Positions 22,680 to 35,594 of a stretch of DNA of 64,000 nucleotides are shown here, piece by piece; position 1 is the stretch's first letter; each line of letters begins with the position of its first letter. This DNA comes from Parietaria judaica (lineage: Eukaryota; Streptophyta; Magnoliopsida; Rosales; Urticaceae). The translations under genes were made by a program, and so were the position numbers. A model generated the notes under the pieces. It saw only the letters and a list, made by a program, of their open reading frames with translations, ran no database searches and was not told where the DNA came from. The stretch covers positions 38,054,501 through 38,118,500 of the forward strand of contig OX940863.1 of NCBI GenBank assembly GCA_954871525.1, in the 5' to 3' direction.

Positions 22680-22875
22680 GTCACAGTTAAAAGAATTAAA
22701 ACGTTACGACCGACCGATCGAAGTTAAAAGAATTAAAATGCTATAACCGGATGGTCACAGTTAAAAGAAAGGACTTAAGGGTCACAGTTAAAAGAATAAA
22801 ATGTTATGACCGGATGGTCACAGTTAAAAGAAAGGACCTGAGGGTCACAGTTAAAAGAAGTTAAAAGAATTATAA
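22680..22875 (+). repeat. Short tandem repeat array built on GGTCACAGTTAAAAG
   Basis: About six imperfect units of 30-50 bp within the chromovirus LTR, alternating AAAGGAC and ATTAAAATG/ATAAAATG tails. Confidence 0.7.
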
Positions 22876-23318
22876 GGAATTTTGCAACAGGAGCATCCAG
22901 AATAACGTCTACAAGCCTTAGCATTTGAGATACACACTATGAAAGAGAACTGGATAATGCATATTAAATGTGCTACATTATTATGATATGAACGACGTTA
23001 TATGATCTTTTAATTTTCTTTACTTACTGGGCTTTCGCTCATTAGAATTCTTGTAATGTAGACATTGCAGGTAATTCAAATGACGCTTGATGTTGATGGT
23101 TGAAGACTCCGAGCTAGAAATCTGATGCATATGAGATATTAACGACCGTGGGATAACTTCTTTTGTACTTGAGGTATTTTGAGCGTCTTTATGCTATGTA
23201 GAAATCAAAAGAAAGGAGCGAGTAATTTATGTCTCCTCGTTTTGGATCAATAGTGACACTGGTTAGATATGAGAGTCTAACGTTAGTGACGATTAAAATA
23301 ACAATCTATCGTTTGATA

Positions 23319-23321
23319 TGT

Positions 23322-23362
<41 letters not shown>
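23319..23362. repeat. (TA)n microsatellite
   Basis: About 22 uninterrupted AT dinucleotides near the end of the chromovirus LTR. Confidence 0.9.
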
Positions 23363-23365
<3 letters not shown>

Positions 23366-23449
23366 GAAGCGCTTTTTTTTCAATGGCTCACTTATACGAG
23401 TTTTTAAAAGGAAATATAGTTTTATAGGCCGTACGGGGTGTTACAAATT

Positions 23450-23462
23450 TGATATCAGAGCT
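23450..23462 (+). other. Degenerate primer binding site (initiator tRNA-Met) of the chromovirus
   Basis: TGATATCAGAGCT, one base from the usual TGGTATCAGAGC, 4 bases after the LTR end. Confidence 0.65.
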
Positions 23463-23759
23463 ACAGGTTTAGTTGTTCCTGTAGACCATCTCATATGCAA
23501 ATGATCATTGCTCGAGTCGGCTAATCAACAGGTTTGATTTGTCTTTCCTTATGATATAATCTTAATTGTTTAGCATAGTTAGAACATCTCATGCATAAAT
23601 ATCATTTAGTAACGTTCGTAATGTAAGATTTTAAGGGCATTTAGAGGATCTCTTAGCGAAGAAAGCTGAGGGAGCTAAAAAAAAAAAATCTTGGGTATAC
23701 CTTCGAAGCATTACTGAATATTTATTGTGTTAGTATTCCATCAGGGAATATTTATGTTC

Positions 23760-24241
23760 AAAAGTAGCACTGCGAGCATCAAAAATTACAATTGACGAAA
23801 GGGGGTTACATGCTCATCTCGCAGTGCTAGGTATAAAAGACTTCGATGTTATTATGGGAATGGATTGGATAGAAAAGTATCCAATATAGTTGATTGTAGC
23901 AAGACGATTGTGAAGTTACAACCAAGAGGAGAAGATGAGTTTACCTTTGTGGGGATAAACAAGAGTGAACCATTTTCTATTATTTCAATGATGAAAGCAT
24001 GGAAATACTTAATTCTGAGTGTGGTGGCTATTTAGCTCATGTTGTTGATGTCAAAGTTGAACATAAGACAAGACCATATGAAGTACATGTTGTTAATGAG
24101 TTATTGGAAGTGTATCTTGAGGATTTGTCGGGTTTACCGCCAGACAGGGAAAATTGATTTGTTTATTGAAGTCTTGCTTGGAACTACACCTGTATCTAAG
24201 GCACCATATCGTATGGCTCCATCCGAGTTAAAGGAAATAAA
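23760..24241 (+). pseudogene. Ty3/gypsy protease-end and RT-start fragment
   Basis: The frame around 23765-23880 gives the protease C-terminal motif DFDVIMGMDWIEKY. Next, 24085-24238 gives the RT entry motif with LPPDRE and GTTPVSKAPYRMAPSELKE. Gag and most of protease are missing, and frames shift between the two parts. It ends where copia-2 begins. Confidence 0.82.
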
Positions 24242-26994
24242 TGTTGGACATGTGTCCTTAAACAAGTTATCTTTTCCCTAATTGTAAAAGATTTTGACCA
24301 AAGTCGTTGAATAAAAGATGTAACTTATTATGTTAATCTTATTATAGTTTCTGGTAGAGTAAAATAGAATGTTTGATCCATATTTCATAAAGAATGCAAT
24401 TATGTTATTATTATCACAACCGAGTCAATGTGAGGAAGAATTAATAATCATAATAAATGAACTTAAAATGTCCGTGACCTGATTAACTGGGTGGGAGCCC
24501 ATTAATCATATAAGGTCATTAATGTGATTAAGTGATAATCCTATTCTGGATTAAGTGTGTGTGTAACACTCACTAAAAGTGCATTAAGTATGAAGTGGCT
24601 TCATACTGGACTGGACCTGACTTAAACTCCGGAAGTTGTTATATAAGACCGTCACTGACAACTTGGAGTTGAGTCACTAGTAGATGATCAAATGGATATT
24701 CGATCTAAGTCCTGAGTGACCTCGAGCCTGGACTGTTGATTTGATTGTTCTTTGATTTAACTGTTAAAGAACACATTTACTGTCGTTCCCAATGCTGCTA
24801 TTTTAGGAACATGATAATCAACAGATAAGGGTAGCTTGGTCATAGACACGGACATCACATAGCTTTCTTCAGAGTCAAGATGATTCCCTTGATTGTTAGT
24901 GGTGAGAAGTGAGAGGTACCCGTGCGCAAATTATGAATCAAAACCATAAGTGGGTTACTCATAATATTATTGACTAAGTTGAGGATGAAAATGCAATGAG
25001 AGCCAAAACGGTAAAAACCGCCTGCTTGTGTGTGGATCATCAATTGAAAGATCAATAACCCGAATTTGATTGTATCAATGGACACCTTGCTATAAAGGGA
25101 ATAATATATACTGTATGACTAAAGAGTGCAGCCTCAGGTTTATAGTGGAATAACACCGAGGTTTGACGAACCACTAGCAGTTCGTTGGAGCTTCAGTGAT
25201 ACGGGTCCATGGTCCCCAGGATAGCTCCGGAACGGATGATACGTACGTGATTTAAACATTCAGTATGTTTTATCTTTTATCAGGATTCATAAAACCAGAG
25301 TTTGTGTCAAACTTTAAAAGTTTTATTTTTGACGTGGCAAAAGTACCAAAGTTTGGTACTGGAAATTTAACTGATAAAAGAAAGTTGAATTTAGATTTTT
25401 CATCAACTAAAAAGTTGTTGGAAATTAAATTCTAAGAGACTTTGCTTTTGGAACCGAGTCATTTCGACGTACGGTTTGTGATTTAGAGAATTTCCAAGTT
25501 TACGATCATTTTCGTAAATATGTGAAATTTAATCACATGTCACGAATTTAAATTGTGGTGTTGAACCATGACATTTAATGTGTGATACTGAGATCAGAGG
25601 TCAATAATATAATTTAATTATTTTGATTCAATTATTAATATTCTTATTAATAATTAATTAATAATTAATAGATTTATGTTATTTAAATAAAAATATATAT
25701 TTGGTATATATATGAATGTGTAGAAATAATGCGGCCCAAGTAAATGTGTAAGTTGGGCTTACACGAATTTGCTTGGATTTAGACTTTCCAAATATGCGGC
25801 ATAAGTACCTATGTTTTGGTATTAATGGAAAACTTTGAAATTAATTTGGTTCATTAGATCGGTCAAGTTTGATCTTAACCGTTGGATCATGATAATTAAT
25901 TTTGGAAAGCTAAATTCGAAAATGACTTGGTGACCAAGTATGGATTTCGAAATTGCTTAATTAATTATATCCATTGGATTAGTTTAAGATTTAATCTTAA
26001 CCATTAGATTGGAAATTAATTAACATGTATATATGGAAATGGAAAATTTGAATTATTTATAATGGAGATCGAATTTTTGCTTGGTGAACAAGTAATGAGG
26101 CTTTGAATTTATGCTAAATCAATATGGTCCATTAGATTGGTTTTGGAATTAATTCCAACTATTGGATCTAGACTATTGTTTTTGAAATTTCCATATACAT
26201 GCATAGGGAATTCGAATTCTCTTATATAACGAAGTGATTGGATAATTGATTTATTCATGGTTTCCTTATTTGGTTAAATCCCTAAATAATCCTAACCATT
26301 GGATCATTGGTGATTCAATCTTGGCCATTGGTTTGGAGTGATTAATTATATTTGCCCATTATAGAATTCGAAATTCATGCATGGAAGCTTCCCTTATTGG
26401 CTTCTCCATGAGCCTATAAATACAAGACTCATTCTACACATTTCACACACCTTCCCCAGAGCAAGAATTCTCTCTCTCTCTCTCTCTCTAGAGTCTCTGA
26501 ATTTCTTAGCTTCTAATCTCTATTTTCTGGTTCGGCTTAGTGAGACGTTATTATCCGAAAGCTTTAAAAGAACCATCAGTTAAAGTTTTATGATGGAGTC
26601 CTGCCGGCGAAGCCCACGCTTCGGTACGAGGAGTCCAGGAGAATATCCTGGAAAATCACGGGAGTTTCCCTCAGCATCGGCAAAGCCCTGCCCAATTCAG
26701 AACGCGCAGCCGGAATCGTCATCACCTGAGGTACGGCCTTATGCATTAGGTCAATAAATGCAAACCTTTATTTACAGTTTATTTATTTCCTATAGACTAG
26801 ATTATTAATAATGAATTTATGAAAAATTAAATTAGTAATAATTTATCAGATCTTGATTTTGGTTATTATACGATGTTCAAATCGTTGTACGGGTAACAAG
26901 TTTTTCCGCTTTAAATATTTTTAAATGTTACCCGGACGACTTGGCGGCATAAATCGTGATAATATTATCGGGAAATTTAATGAACTTCCCAACA
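24242..26994 (+). repeat. copia-2 5' LTR (2753 bp)
   Basis: TGTTGGACATG to CCCAACA, colinear with copia-1's LTR. TATAAATA at 26415-26422, followed by a CT-rich run near 26470-26495. Confidence 0.92.
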
Positions 26995-26996
26995 AT

Positions 26997-27009
26997 TGGT
27001 ATCAGAGCC
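26997..27009 (+). other. copia-2 primer binding site (initiator tRNA-Met)
   Basis: TGGTATCAGAGCC two bases after the LTR, the standard plant copia primer site. Confidence 0.93.
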
Positions 27010-28790
27010 ATGTTTCAAGGATAAATAATTATGTAATTTATTTAAGGTTTTAAAATTGAACGAATTATTTGATGAATAAATTAATTTTAAAATTGAAATT
27101 TAATTTCTAGATATTTTAAAAATTAATTTAATATTGGGTAATTACCCAACCCGAACTTTTTGGATCAGGTATTGGGCCGGGCTGCACTAGGCATCCCGAT
27201 CCGTGGGGGCCACGAAGTGGGGCTGCACTGCAGCACCAGGTACTTCAGCTAGGCCCATGCCACGGGTAAACCCAGCCCAGGCCATTCGGCTAGCGAGCAA
27301 GGGCACGCTTAGGCCCTGTGCACGGGCAGATCGTGCAGGGCTTGGCCCAGGCCCGGTAGGCGTACGCTCCCTGGCAGCGTCGTGGGACTGCGAGCCCGTG
27401 CCTAGGGCACGCTGCCTGGCAGCGTTCAAGGCCCTCGGTGGGTAGCCCGTGGGGAATCCGTGGGCATGTGGGCCTGGGATTAAGCCCGATTAGCCCACGT
27501 GCTTAATTTTATGATATAGGTTGAATTTCTAAACCCGACCCATATATCCATGGATTAATTAATTAATTAATTAAAATATGGATGTTATTTTTGGTAAATA
27601 ACATTGTCTTATTTTAAATAAAATATGGATGTTATTTTTGGTAAATAACATTTTCTTATTTTTTGAATTCATAATTTAAAAATATGGATGATAATTCTTT
27701 GAAGAAAATATCATTGTTTTATTTTTAATTTTAATAAATAATTATTAATGGGCTAATTATGTGAATGATAATTCTTAGAGAATAAGTATCATTGTCATAT
27801 AATTATTAATTCATCATAGATATAATTTGTTAAACCTATTTTCATAACCCTTGAAACATAGTGTCTATGTTACGGTCATTATTAATATGTCGGTATAGGA
27901 TAGATATAAATAATAAACCGTAAATAAGATTTATTTGTTATAAGTCGGAAAAATTTCAAACGTACAATCTTGCCTAAGGAAGAAGGAATCAAAAGTGGGG
28001 CCGGTTCACCATCCACTTCTGGGTGACCGGTTAGGACCCCTTCTACCGACCTGGAGAGCGTACGATTTGATCTATCACTACCGACGAAGTAATAAATAAA
28101 TGACTAGGCTTATTAGATAGTACGCCGGTAATTATAACGCCTTAAGATAAACGTTTTTAATGTGCGTCATTAAATGGAGTTTATAATAAGTTTTTTATAA
28201 CTTAGGAGTTAAAAACGTTATTTCTAAAACAATGGCAAGTATAGAATATCTTAAAAGGTCTCCATTATTACTGTCACACGGTCTGCTGACCACACCGCCT
28301 CGAGTCACCGTAGTGTGTCCATTCCCCAAGGAAGGTGTGCTTGTGGAAGGTTTGACACCGTGATAGTTCCAAAAGAATATGGTGACAGAGGAATCTTGGA
28401 AATGGACCGCGAGTCACCCTAGTGTGACCATTCCCTAAGGACGACGTTTCCAAGACTAATCCGAGAACCGAAAATAATGGGTTAAGCTTGCACGGAAGTT
28501 GGTGTTTCCCGACCGTCTATGGTGATAGTTAATAATCATTGGGAACTTTGGTGGTTCTTGTTTTGAATATTAATTAAGTTTATGACTAAAACTTAGTTTA
28601 ACCAAACTACACGGTTGATTCCGCTGAGTCACCCTAGAGTGACCATTCCCTAAGGACGGCAATGACGTGTACAGTCGGTTAAATTATCACGAAATAGTTA
28701 ATGGGTTTAATTAACGTTTTCCCGGAACATGTTTGCATCATGTAACTATTTCAAACAATTTTTTCCTAAAACATTCTACCTATAATAAAG
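27010..28790 (+). other. copia-2 long untranslated leader
   Basis: No gene. It contains a GC-rich island at about 27140-27500, in contrast to the AT-rich flanks, then four stem-loop units (27582-27792). From 28254 it continues with the sequence that opens this window in copia-1. Confidence 0.75.
27582..27792 (+). repeat. Four tandem stem-loop units in the copia-2 leader
   Basis: Hairpins at 27582-27604, 27629-27651, 27688-27714 and 27765-27792. The first two have ATGTTATTT/AAATAACAT arms. The last two have ATGATA/TATCAT arms plus TTCTT/AAGAA or ATTCT/AGAAT, so paired positions changed together. Confidence 0.75.
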
Positions 28791-30242
28791 TTTGATAAAT
28801 TTCTTTTTCAATGCTAGTCTAAAATGTCAAATCCCAATTATATTGAATAATCTGATATGTAATTAGTGTCAAGAAAATAAAAGTCTGAATAAGTGATTTT
28901 GTTTACTTATTGATTATCTTTTGTATCTGGCTGGTATTTCACTCGAAATTACAAGGGAATAATTCCAAAGTTTTTGAACTTGTGAAACGGCTGAAAAGAT
29001 GAACAAAGATAAGATAATCACCCAACCCAAAGTCTATGATTGGTTAAGGTTGGAACCTTTTACTGAATCCAAAATTTGGAAGACAATCATAAGTTGACTA
29101 TGTTAGTCAAAGTAATGGGATAATTATTTCAGTGGGAGCAAGTCGTTTAAATATAATATATAGTTGTTTTCAAGAACAATATTTATTATACCTGTGACTT
29201 ACGTGGAAATTCAAAAGTCCACCTATATAAACAAAGTTTTATCATTGTAGATAATAATGAAATTATTATTTATGAGATGATCTAGTTGTTTATATTGATT
29301 GTCCGGTGAGGTAAAATAAACGAGCTCAAACCATTATGAAATAATTAATGAATAATATGGATGTAACATCCAGAAAAAGGGTTAACTATGAAAGTGATCG
29401 ATCATACCTAAGGCATCTAAAAGATAGTCATATTAATTTGGATGAGATAAACAGGATGGATCAATGTGTGGACTGTTCGTCAGTTCCTTGCCTGTTTGAG
29501 AATCTTGTCCAAAGATTAAATTGGTTAAAAGACCATTTTATGTGAAAAGGTCTAAAGAGCCACAGTTCCTATAAAACTTGTACATACTTTGTGTATGTGG
29601 TCCATTATACAAGCTCGAGAAGGATATGAATATTTTATCTAATGATTGACAAGTATTCAAGGTAATGGTATGAATGCAAAGTAAATTAGAACTTTTGTGA
29701 GTTCAAGTAATTTATTACATGAACCGAATTTTTAATTCGGTAAATCACTAATGACTTTTCAGTTATTCTGAAGGGGTGAGCCTGAAATTTTAATTCAATG
29801 ATCACTTAAAAGAGAAACTAATTCTTTGTTAGTCAACGGTTCCTAGCACACCAGCACAATGAGGTGCTCTAGAAAGAAGGAACAAGAACCTTTTTTTTTT
29901 AATGATTACGGCGAGATAATCATTTAATATTATTCATTTAATGGGATTTGGACAAGATGTAATTTATGATCATATAAGAGAGTAATTGTTTTTCAACGAT
30001 AGTAACTCTTTTGGAATATGACTCCATGATAAACTATGAACCTCAAAGTAAAATATTACTAGAGGAATTGTCAAAGGACAAAGTAATTACACAATCAACA
30101 GTGCCTGTTGATAATCAGATAAAGGAAACCACAGGTCCCAAATCAGAACTCTGGGTACTCAGATGTAGTGGGAGGTTCAGTCTTTAGATTGAACGCTACG
30201 AGCACCGGGAAGAGAAAAACGTTGTCGTGTCGATAGTAACGT
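28791..30242 (+). pseudogene. copia-2 heavily decayed gag/integrase region
   Basis: Only traces remain. The gag start at about 28824 breaks off within about ten codons. A trace of the pre-integrase motif (HINLDEINRM) is in the 65-codon frame 29348-29545. A scrambled integrase segment (CGPL, REGYEYF style) lies at about 29590-29660. Many stops and shifts are present. Confidence 0.55.
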
Positions 30243-30973
30243 TGATGATCCTTTGACCTTTAACAAGGAAATAAAGGATACAGATAAGGGAAAATTGGCA
30301 GGAAGCCATGAACCAAGAAATAGAATCAATGGATTCTAATCAAGTCTGGGAACTTGTAGACTTACTGGATGGATTCAAACCCATTGGCTGTAAGTGGATC
30401 TACAAAAAGATGAATGGACAAGAAGGTTAAAACCTTAAGAGCTAGTTTAGTGGACAAGGGTTAAACCCAGAGAGAAAGTAATTATTTCGAGGAAACTTTC
30501 TCTCTAATCACTAAAGTCCATTCTAACCATAGCCTAAAGTCTCAACTATGAGATTTGGCATATGGACGTCAAAACCGCTTTCCTTATCGGGTACATTGAC
30601 GAGAACATCTATATGGAGTAACCAGATGGGTTCGTGCAAAAGGGTCAAGAAGGGAAAGTTTGCAGATTACTCAAGTCCATATATGGATTAAAGCAAGCTT
30701 CCAGATCCTAGAATCTAAGGTTTGATGAGACCATCAAGACCTATGGATTCGTGCAAAACATCACTGAGGCCAGCATCTATAAGCTCAACGATGATACCGT
30801 GGAGATTTTCCTTGTTCTGTACGTCGACGATATTCTTCTCATTGGTAATAATGTGAAAAAGCTATCGGACGTGAAAGCGTGGTTAGCTATGCAATTCCAA
30901 ATGAATGCTATGGGAGAAGCCAGCTATGTTCTTGGGATCCGCATCTTTAGGGATCGCAACAACTGGCTTCTGG
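30243..30973 (+). pseudogene. copia-2 reverse transcriptase remnant, truncated
   Basis: Parallel to copia-1's RT: MDSNQVWEL near 30330, KWIYKK near 30395, MDVKTAFL near 30563, and FLVLYVDDILLIGN at about 30808-30849. It stops after GIRIFRDRN... and fuses into the LTR at the short shared run CCTTAAACAA. RNase H, polypurine tract and the first 14 or so bases of the LTR are gone. Confidence 0.85.
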
Positions 30974-33315
30974 CCTTAAACAATGTTTTATTTACCCATT
31001 GTAAAATTTTATGACATCACTCTTAATAAAGAAGGCACTTATTATGATAATCTTTTTAATAGTTCTTTATGTATAATCAAATGTTTATCCATAGTTCATA
31101 ATGGAATGCAATTGTAATCTATCCATCACACCAGAGTCAATGTGAGGAAGAATTGGTAGATGCAATAAATGAACTTAAATGTATCCGTGACTTAATTAAG
31201 CGGGTGGGAGCCTCGTAATTGATAAAGTCATTAATGCGACTAAATGGAGAAAATCCTATTCTGGATAGATATGTGTGTCATACCCATTAACTGCATTAAG
31301 TACAAATTGTCTTTGTATTGGATAGGACTTGACTAAGTTTTGAAAGTTGCTCAACTAAGACCGTCACTGACAATTTTGAACTAAGTCGTAAAAGATGATC
31401 AAATGGTAATTAATCTAAATCCTGAAGTGATCTTGAACCCTGACTGTTAGCTTGATTGTTCTTTGATTTGCTAGTTAAAGAACACAACATAATGATGTTC
31501 CCAAAGCTGCTATATTGGGAACATGATAGTCGACAGGGAAGGGTAGCTCGATCACAGATATGGATATCACATAGCTTTTTACTAAGTCAAGATGATTCCC
31601 GGAATAGTCGGTCGTGAGAAGTAGTACGGGACTCATGCGCAGCTTACGATTGTAAGTGAGTCGTCTACAATACCACCGATGGAATTCAGGAAGAAAAGCA
31701 CTAAGGGGCTAAACGGTAAAACGCCTGCTCAAGTGTGAATCATCAAGTGAAAGATTAATCACTGGAATTTAATTATATCACTGGACACCTTAAGATAAAA
31801 ATAAATATATTATTCTCATCACTAAAGAGTACAGCTTCGGATTTTTAGTGGAGTAACACCGGAGTTAACGGATTAATCCGTTGGAGCTTAAGTGATGTGG
31901 GTCCATGGTCCCCAGGATAGCTCTGTAAAGGACTAATCGTACAATTAGGATATTTGTTATTCTAATTTATGATAGAACAATTGAAACTGAAGCTTGTGTC
32001 AAGTTTTGGAAAGTTTCAAAAAGTTGGGGCAAAAGTACCTAAAGTTTTGCCCAAGAAATAGCTGATCGGAAAAAGTCAAAACTGGAATAAATTGTCAACA
32101 TCAATGTTGTAGTAAATTTAATTCTAAGAGTTTTTTATTCTATGATTTTATGTGTAAAAGCTACGGAGAAAAAGATATTAATTATATATCATGACAAGAG
32201 GTTATGTTAATTCATGAGAATTACTTAAAGATAAAATTAATGGGCTAGGTCCATTGGGTTTAATCTTAGCTAATAGTAAGAGAGGAAATTTAACCAAGCC
32301 TTGGTGGATAAGCCCACTAGGTATTTTCCTTATCATATTTTATTAAAAGATTAATTATGTTAATTATCATGATAAACATATAAGGTAAGATTTTAAATCA
32401 TGGAAATTGCCAAGCTTGGTTACCAAGCATGAGTTGGCGATTTTGAGCATGAGTAGAAATCGAAATTTATATGTTATGGTAATTTAAGATACTAATTAAT
32501 CATATTCAAATATGGTATTAATCTAAATTAAGTAAATAAGAATCATATCATGAATATTAATTAAGCATGAATCATAAGGACTTGATTTTCAAGTTTTAAA
32601 TAAAGATTTATAATGCATGAGAATTAATATTGATTGATTCATGACATTATTTAATTGATAGGTTATTTACAAATAAGGAAAAGATTGATAAATCATGTGT
32701 CACCTAATTTGATTTAATTGGAATTAATTTTTCGATTAAAAATAATGTTAGAAATCGCATAAACCTATTCATGGAATGGGATTGGATTTCTAGGTATTTA
32801 TTTTAATTAAAGAAAATGTATTCCCTTGATTAAAATATGATGAAATCGATTTTTACCTAATATGGTAGGTATTTGATTTTCATGATACATATTTAAATCA
32901 TATGAAATTAAATCTTTTGGTACTTTAATCATCACAGTTTCAATTCCTATACTAAATGGGAAGGTTGGAATTGTTTCTTGATTGATTTGTAATTGACAAT
33001 AATTAAGGTTGATTAATTTGTAATTGACACTAATTAAGGTTGATTGATTTATCTATTCTTGGAAGTTATGTGTGCATGCCTTTTACTATAAATACAAGGC
33101 TTAAGCATCACATTTCTAGACAACTCTCACAAGCAAAAGCTCTCTCTCTCTCTCTCTCTCTCTAGAAATCGGCTAGGCTAGAAGCAACAAAGTTCCGTAA
33201 AAAAAGCCCACGCTTTGTGTACGAGGAAGTTCAAGAGAATATCCCGGAAGGCTTTGGGAGTTTCTTTGGCATTTTTAGAAGTCGTGTGGAAGCTCTGCTC
33301 AACCTCCCTAGGCGC
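30974..33315 (+). repeat. copia-type 3' LTR, first part (5'-truncated, split by element B)
   Basis: Starts at CCTTAAACAA..., homologous to the LTR from about base 15 on, but clearly more diverged (roughly 75-80% by eye) than the other copies. TATAAATA at 33087-33094 and a long CT run at 33138-33162. GGCGC at 33311-33315 is the target duplication of element B. Confidence 0.85.
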
Positions 33316-34075
33316 TGTTAAGGTCGGATTTGGTCAAATCCACCCTCAACACAACTCGTGTCGTTTTGTCCATAAACGACATGAGGGAGGCGAGGAAGTT
33401 CACCAGCGAAGAGGGAGTTATCCCCGAGGAAGGACACCCCCGAGGAGGAATACCCCGAGGAGGTTCATCAGCGAGGGGACGCAGCCACGCGAGCAAGCGG
33501 GTCGCGATGAAGCGTCCCATCACGACTCGACGAGGAACTTCGTCATGATGATTATGCAGAGCCCGGTGACAGCCGAAGAGACGTGCATTTAATGAAGCCG
33601 ACCTACTCCCTCGATGAGAGCGTCAGCGACGGCTGACGAGACGCGCATTTAATGCGGCGCACCTACCCATTACGGGAGCATGCTCGGAGGTGACATAAAG
33701 TGAGGATAAACCCCGCTGCCCTCAAATCACGTCAGAAAATGATGATTAAAGAGAAAAAGGGCGGGAAGGATAGAAGGGGAAAGTATTGTAACTCTATAAA
33801 AGGCAAGATAAGCCTCATTTTGTAGAGGTTGGTCAGTTGGTGATTCGAAGAAAAGGGAGAGAAAAAAGACTCAGCAAAAGCAAGAAAAAGAGATCTTGTA
33901 ATAGAATTATCTGAGGCTCATGATCCTTCATCTGTCCAGCTATTTAACGGAAGAAAACTGAGCTCATTTCGGAAATCATAATAAAACAGAGATACTCATC
34001 ATTTGTTGTCATTTTATTTATTATTTGATGATTGTCTTTGTGACTGGAAAAGGGTGGTGAAAAACCCCCTCTACA
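33316..34075 (+). repeat. Element B 5' LTR (760 bp)
   Basis: TGTTAAGGTC to CTCTACA. TATAAAA at 33795-33801. Confidence 0.96.
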
Positions 34076-34078
34076 GTT

Positions 34079-34096
34079 TGGCACCCACCGTGGGGC
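34079..34096 (+). other. Element B primer binding site, one mismatch
   Basis: TGGCACCCACCGTGGGGC. It differs from A by G to A at the fifth base, near the 3' CCA end of the primer tRNA pairing. Confidence 0.8.
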
Positions 34097-34592
34097 TTTG
34101 TTTTCTTTCTAACTCACAGCCAGGAATTTGGAGGGACATGACGCTATCAAACGACGCCATCGTAAGCGACGCGCTCGACGGTTGAGCGCGCGAAAATAGC
34201 AAGCAGAGTATAAAGAGGCAACTCAAGGGACATGAGTGACGTAAGAAGGGGAGACGTACGGACTCCTTGCATTTAAGAGAAGCCGATTGATAGACGGTTG
34301 GTCAGAAAAAGGAGGGCACACGTATCGACGAAGGGGAGCAACTTCCGAAACGTCGTGAGGCGACAGCGAAAGAGAGAATGCGAAGGGTCGCTTGCGAAAC
34401 AACCAACGTTTATAAAATGGGAAGTTTGGAGAAGATCAAAAGCAACGAGTCTGCGGAAATAGAAACCAACTCGGTTAACTCCCAGATAAGTATCGTTCTC
34501 TCAACCCAGAAAACAAAAGATCCTTTCTCACTCCGAAACCAGTGCTTGCTAGTGTTTTTGAAATACAGGCCGGGAAAGCACACGAGGAGAAG

Positions 34593-35594
34593 ATGGCGCC
34601 CAGAGAAGGAGATGCTGGCCAGAGTCACACAGACGAGTCAGAGATGATCGTGGATGAAGACTGGGGATGGCCCAAAGAGGGCGCAACTGAGGCACGAGGA
34701 GAAGATGATTACGAGATGACGGACTTCTGGAAGCACGAGATATGGCCGGAAAGCAGCGAGCCATGTCCAATGGACGAGGACATCGCGGAGGGCCAGCGGG
34801 ACCAAGAGCAGTCAAGGATCCCGGGTGAACCACACCCCGCGTTGGAACTGGTTCTGCCATATCTTACGCCCGAGGAGCTCCTCGCGGTGGAGATGGTATG
34901 CACGTCGTTGCGCGACGAAGTTCGGGGAAACAGCCTTCTGTGGCGCAACATCAGCATCTACAACCCATTGAGCGAGCGGATGGAAGACGACAATCTCCTG
35001 AGGCTGGCAATGAGATCTCAAGGGAAGATGGAGACTTTGACGTTGGATGGGTGCATCGGGATCACCAACACCGCGGTGGAGACGATCATGCGGGGCAACT
35101 CGACGCTCGTGAAGCTATGCCTGCCACGCTGCCACCAAATCACCTTGGATGACGTGGTCATCAACTTGTCCACCATCGAGCACGGGATAAAATTCCTGAG
35201 GGTCAACGGTTTGCTTCCCAGATTCGTGGAGGGAACCAAGGTCAAACTTGAGGACCTTCCCCCTCTGCTCGCGGCAGGGAATCCAGCCGACCATTCCGAG
35301 GAACAGGCGCATGCCTCACGCGGTCGTCTGCTCGACATGGAATTCTGCAGACGGTGCGACAGAAATGTCCTGGTCTACGCGAAGCCAACGAGGATTCAAG
35401 CAGGAGACTCCGTCCGCCCGCCGTGTTTTGGGCGATGGCGGGATGGGCGTGTTTGCGTTTTTTGCAGGTCGTGCTACATCCTCGGTACCACGTGGTACAC
35501 TGACCTCTGCCCGGAATGTAACTTCGGCCGCCCCAGCAGGAGCTCTATGGAGAAAATCGCGTCGTCAGCCTGCTCGATCATCGAAGAGGAGTGA
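34593..35594 (+). CDS. F-box / leucine-rich repeat / Cys-rich protein ORF captured in element B (333 aa)
   Basis: Intact second copy of the ORF at 4862-5863, with the same start context and domain order: acidic N-terminus, F-box about 81-122, leucine-rich part about 145-193, Cys cluster 252-309 with all eight Cys kept. Relative to A it has four amino-acid changes (R140M, P170S, S190I, G289V) and about two silent ones. That ratio is near what unconstrained drift gives. G289V sits between two Cys of the cluster. Either copy may be the derived one. It precedes the same 3'UTR-like stretch and a 14-base poly(A) run. Confidence 0.8.
   Translation: MAPREGDAGQSHTDESEMIVDEDWGWPKEGATEARGEDDYEMTDFWKHEIWPESSEPCPMDEDIAEGQRDQEQSRIPGEPHPALELVLPYLTPEELLAVEMVCTSLRDEVRGNSLLWRNISIYNPLSERMEDDNLLRLAMRSQGKMETLTLDGCIGITNTAVETIMRGNSTLVKLCLPRCHQITLDDVVINLSTIEHGIKFLRVNGLLPRFVEGTKVKLEDLPPLLAAGNPADHSEEQAHASRGRLLDMEFCRRCDRNVLVYAKPTRIQAGDSVRPPCFGRWRDGRVCVFCRSCYILGTTWYTDLCPECNFGRPSRSSMEKIASSACSIIEEE

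Larger units (their letters stand above)
19884..24241 (+). mobile_element. Chromovirus-like Ty3/gypsy element, truncated, with a nested LTR
   Basis: The 5' LTR is about 19884-23445 and contains the LTR insertion 19981-21610, giving about 1.93 kb of its own sequence. It starts TGACAACCCGG, as in Del/Tekay LTRs, and ends GGTGTTACA. A degenerate initiator-Met primer site, protease and RT fragments follow. The element is cut at 24241 by the copia-2 LTR and its 3' half is absent from the window. Confidence 0.6.

Noticed and set aside
26997..27009. tRNA-like sequence
   Set aside because: It is a primer binding site of 13 bases, not a tRNA gene. No complete tRNA or rRNA gene was found in the window.
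27187..27445. 80-codon ORFs on both strands in the GC-rich island of the copia-2 leader
   Set aside because: Compositional. They lie in the untranslated leader between the primer site and gag.
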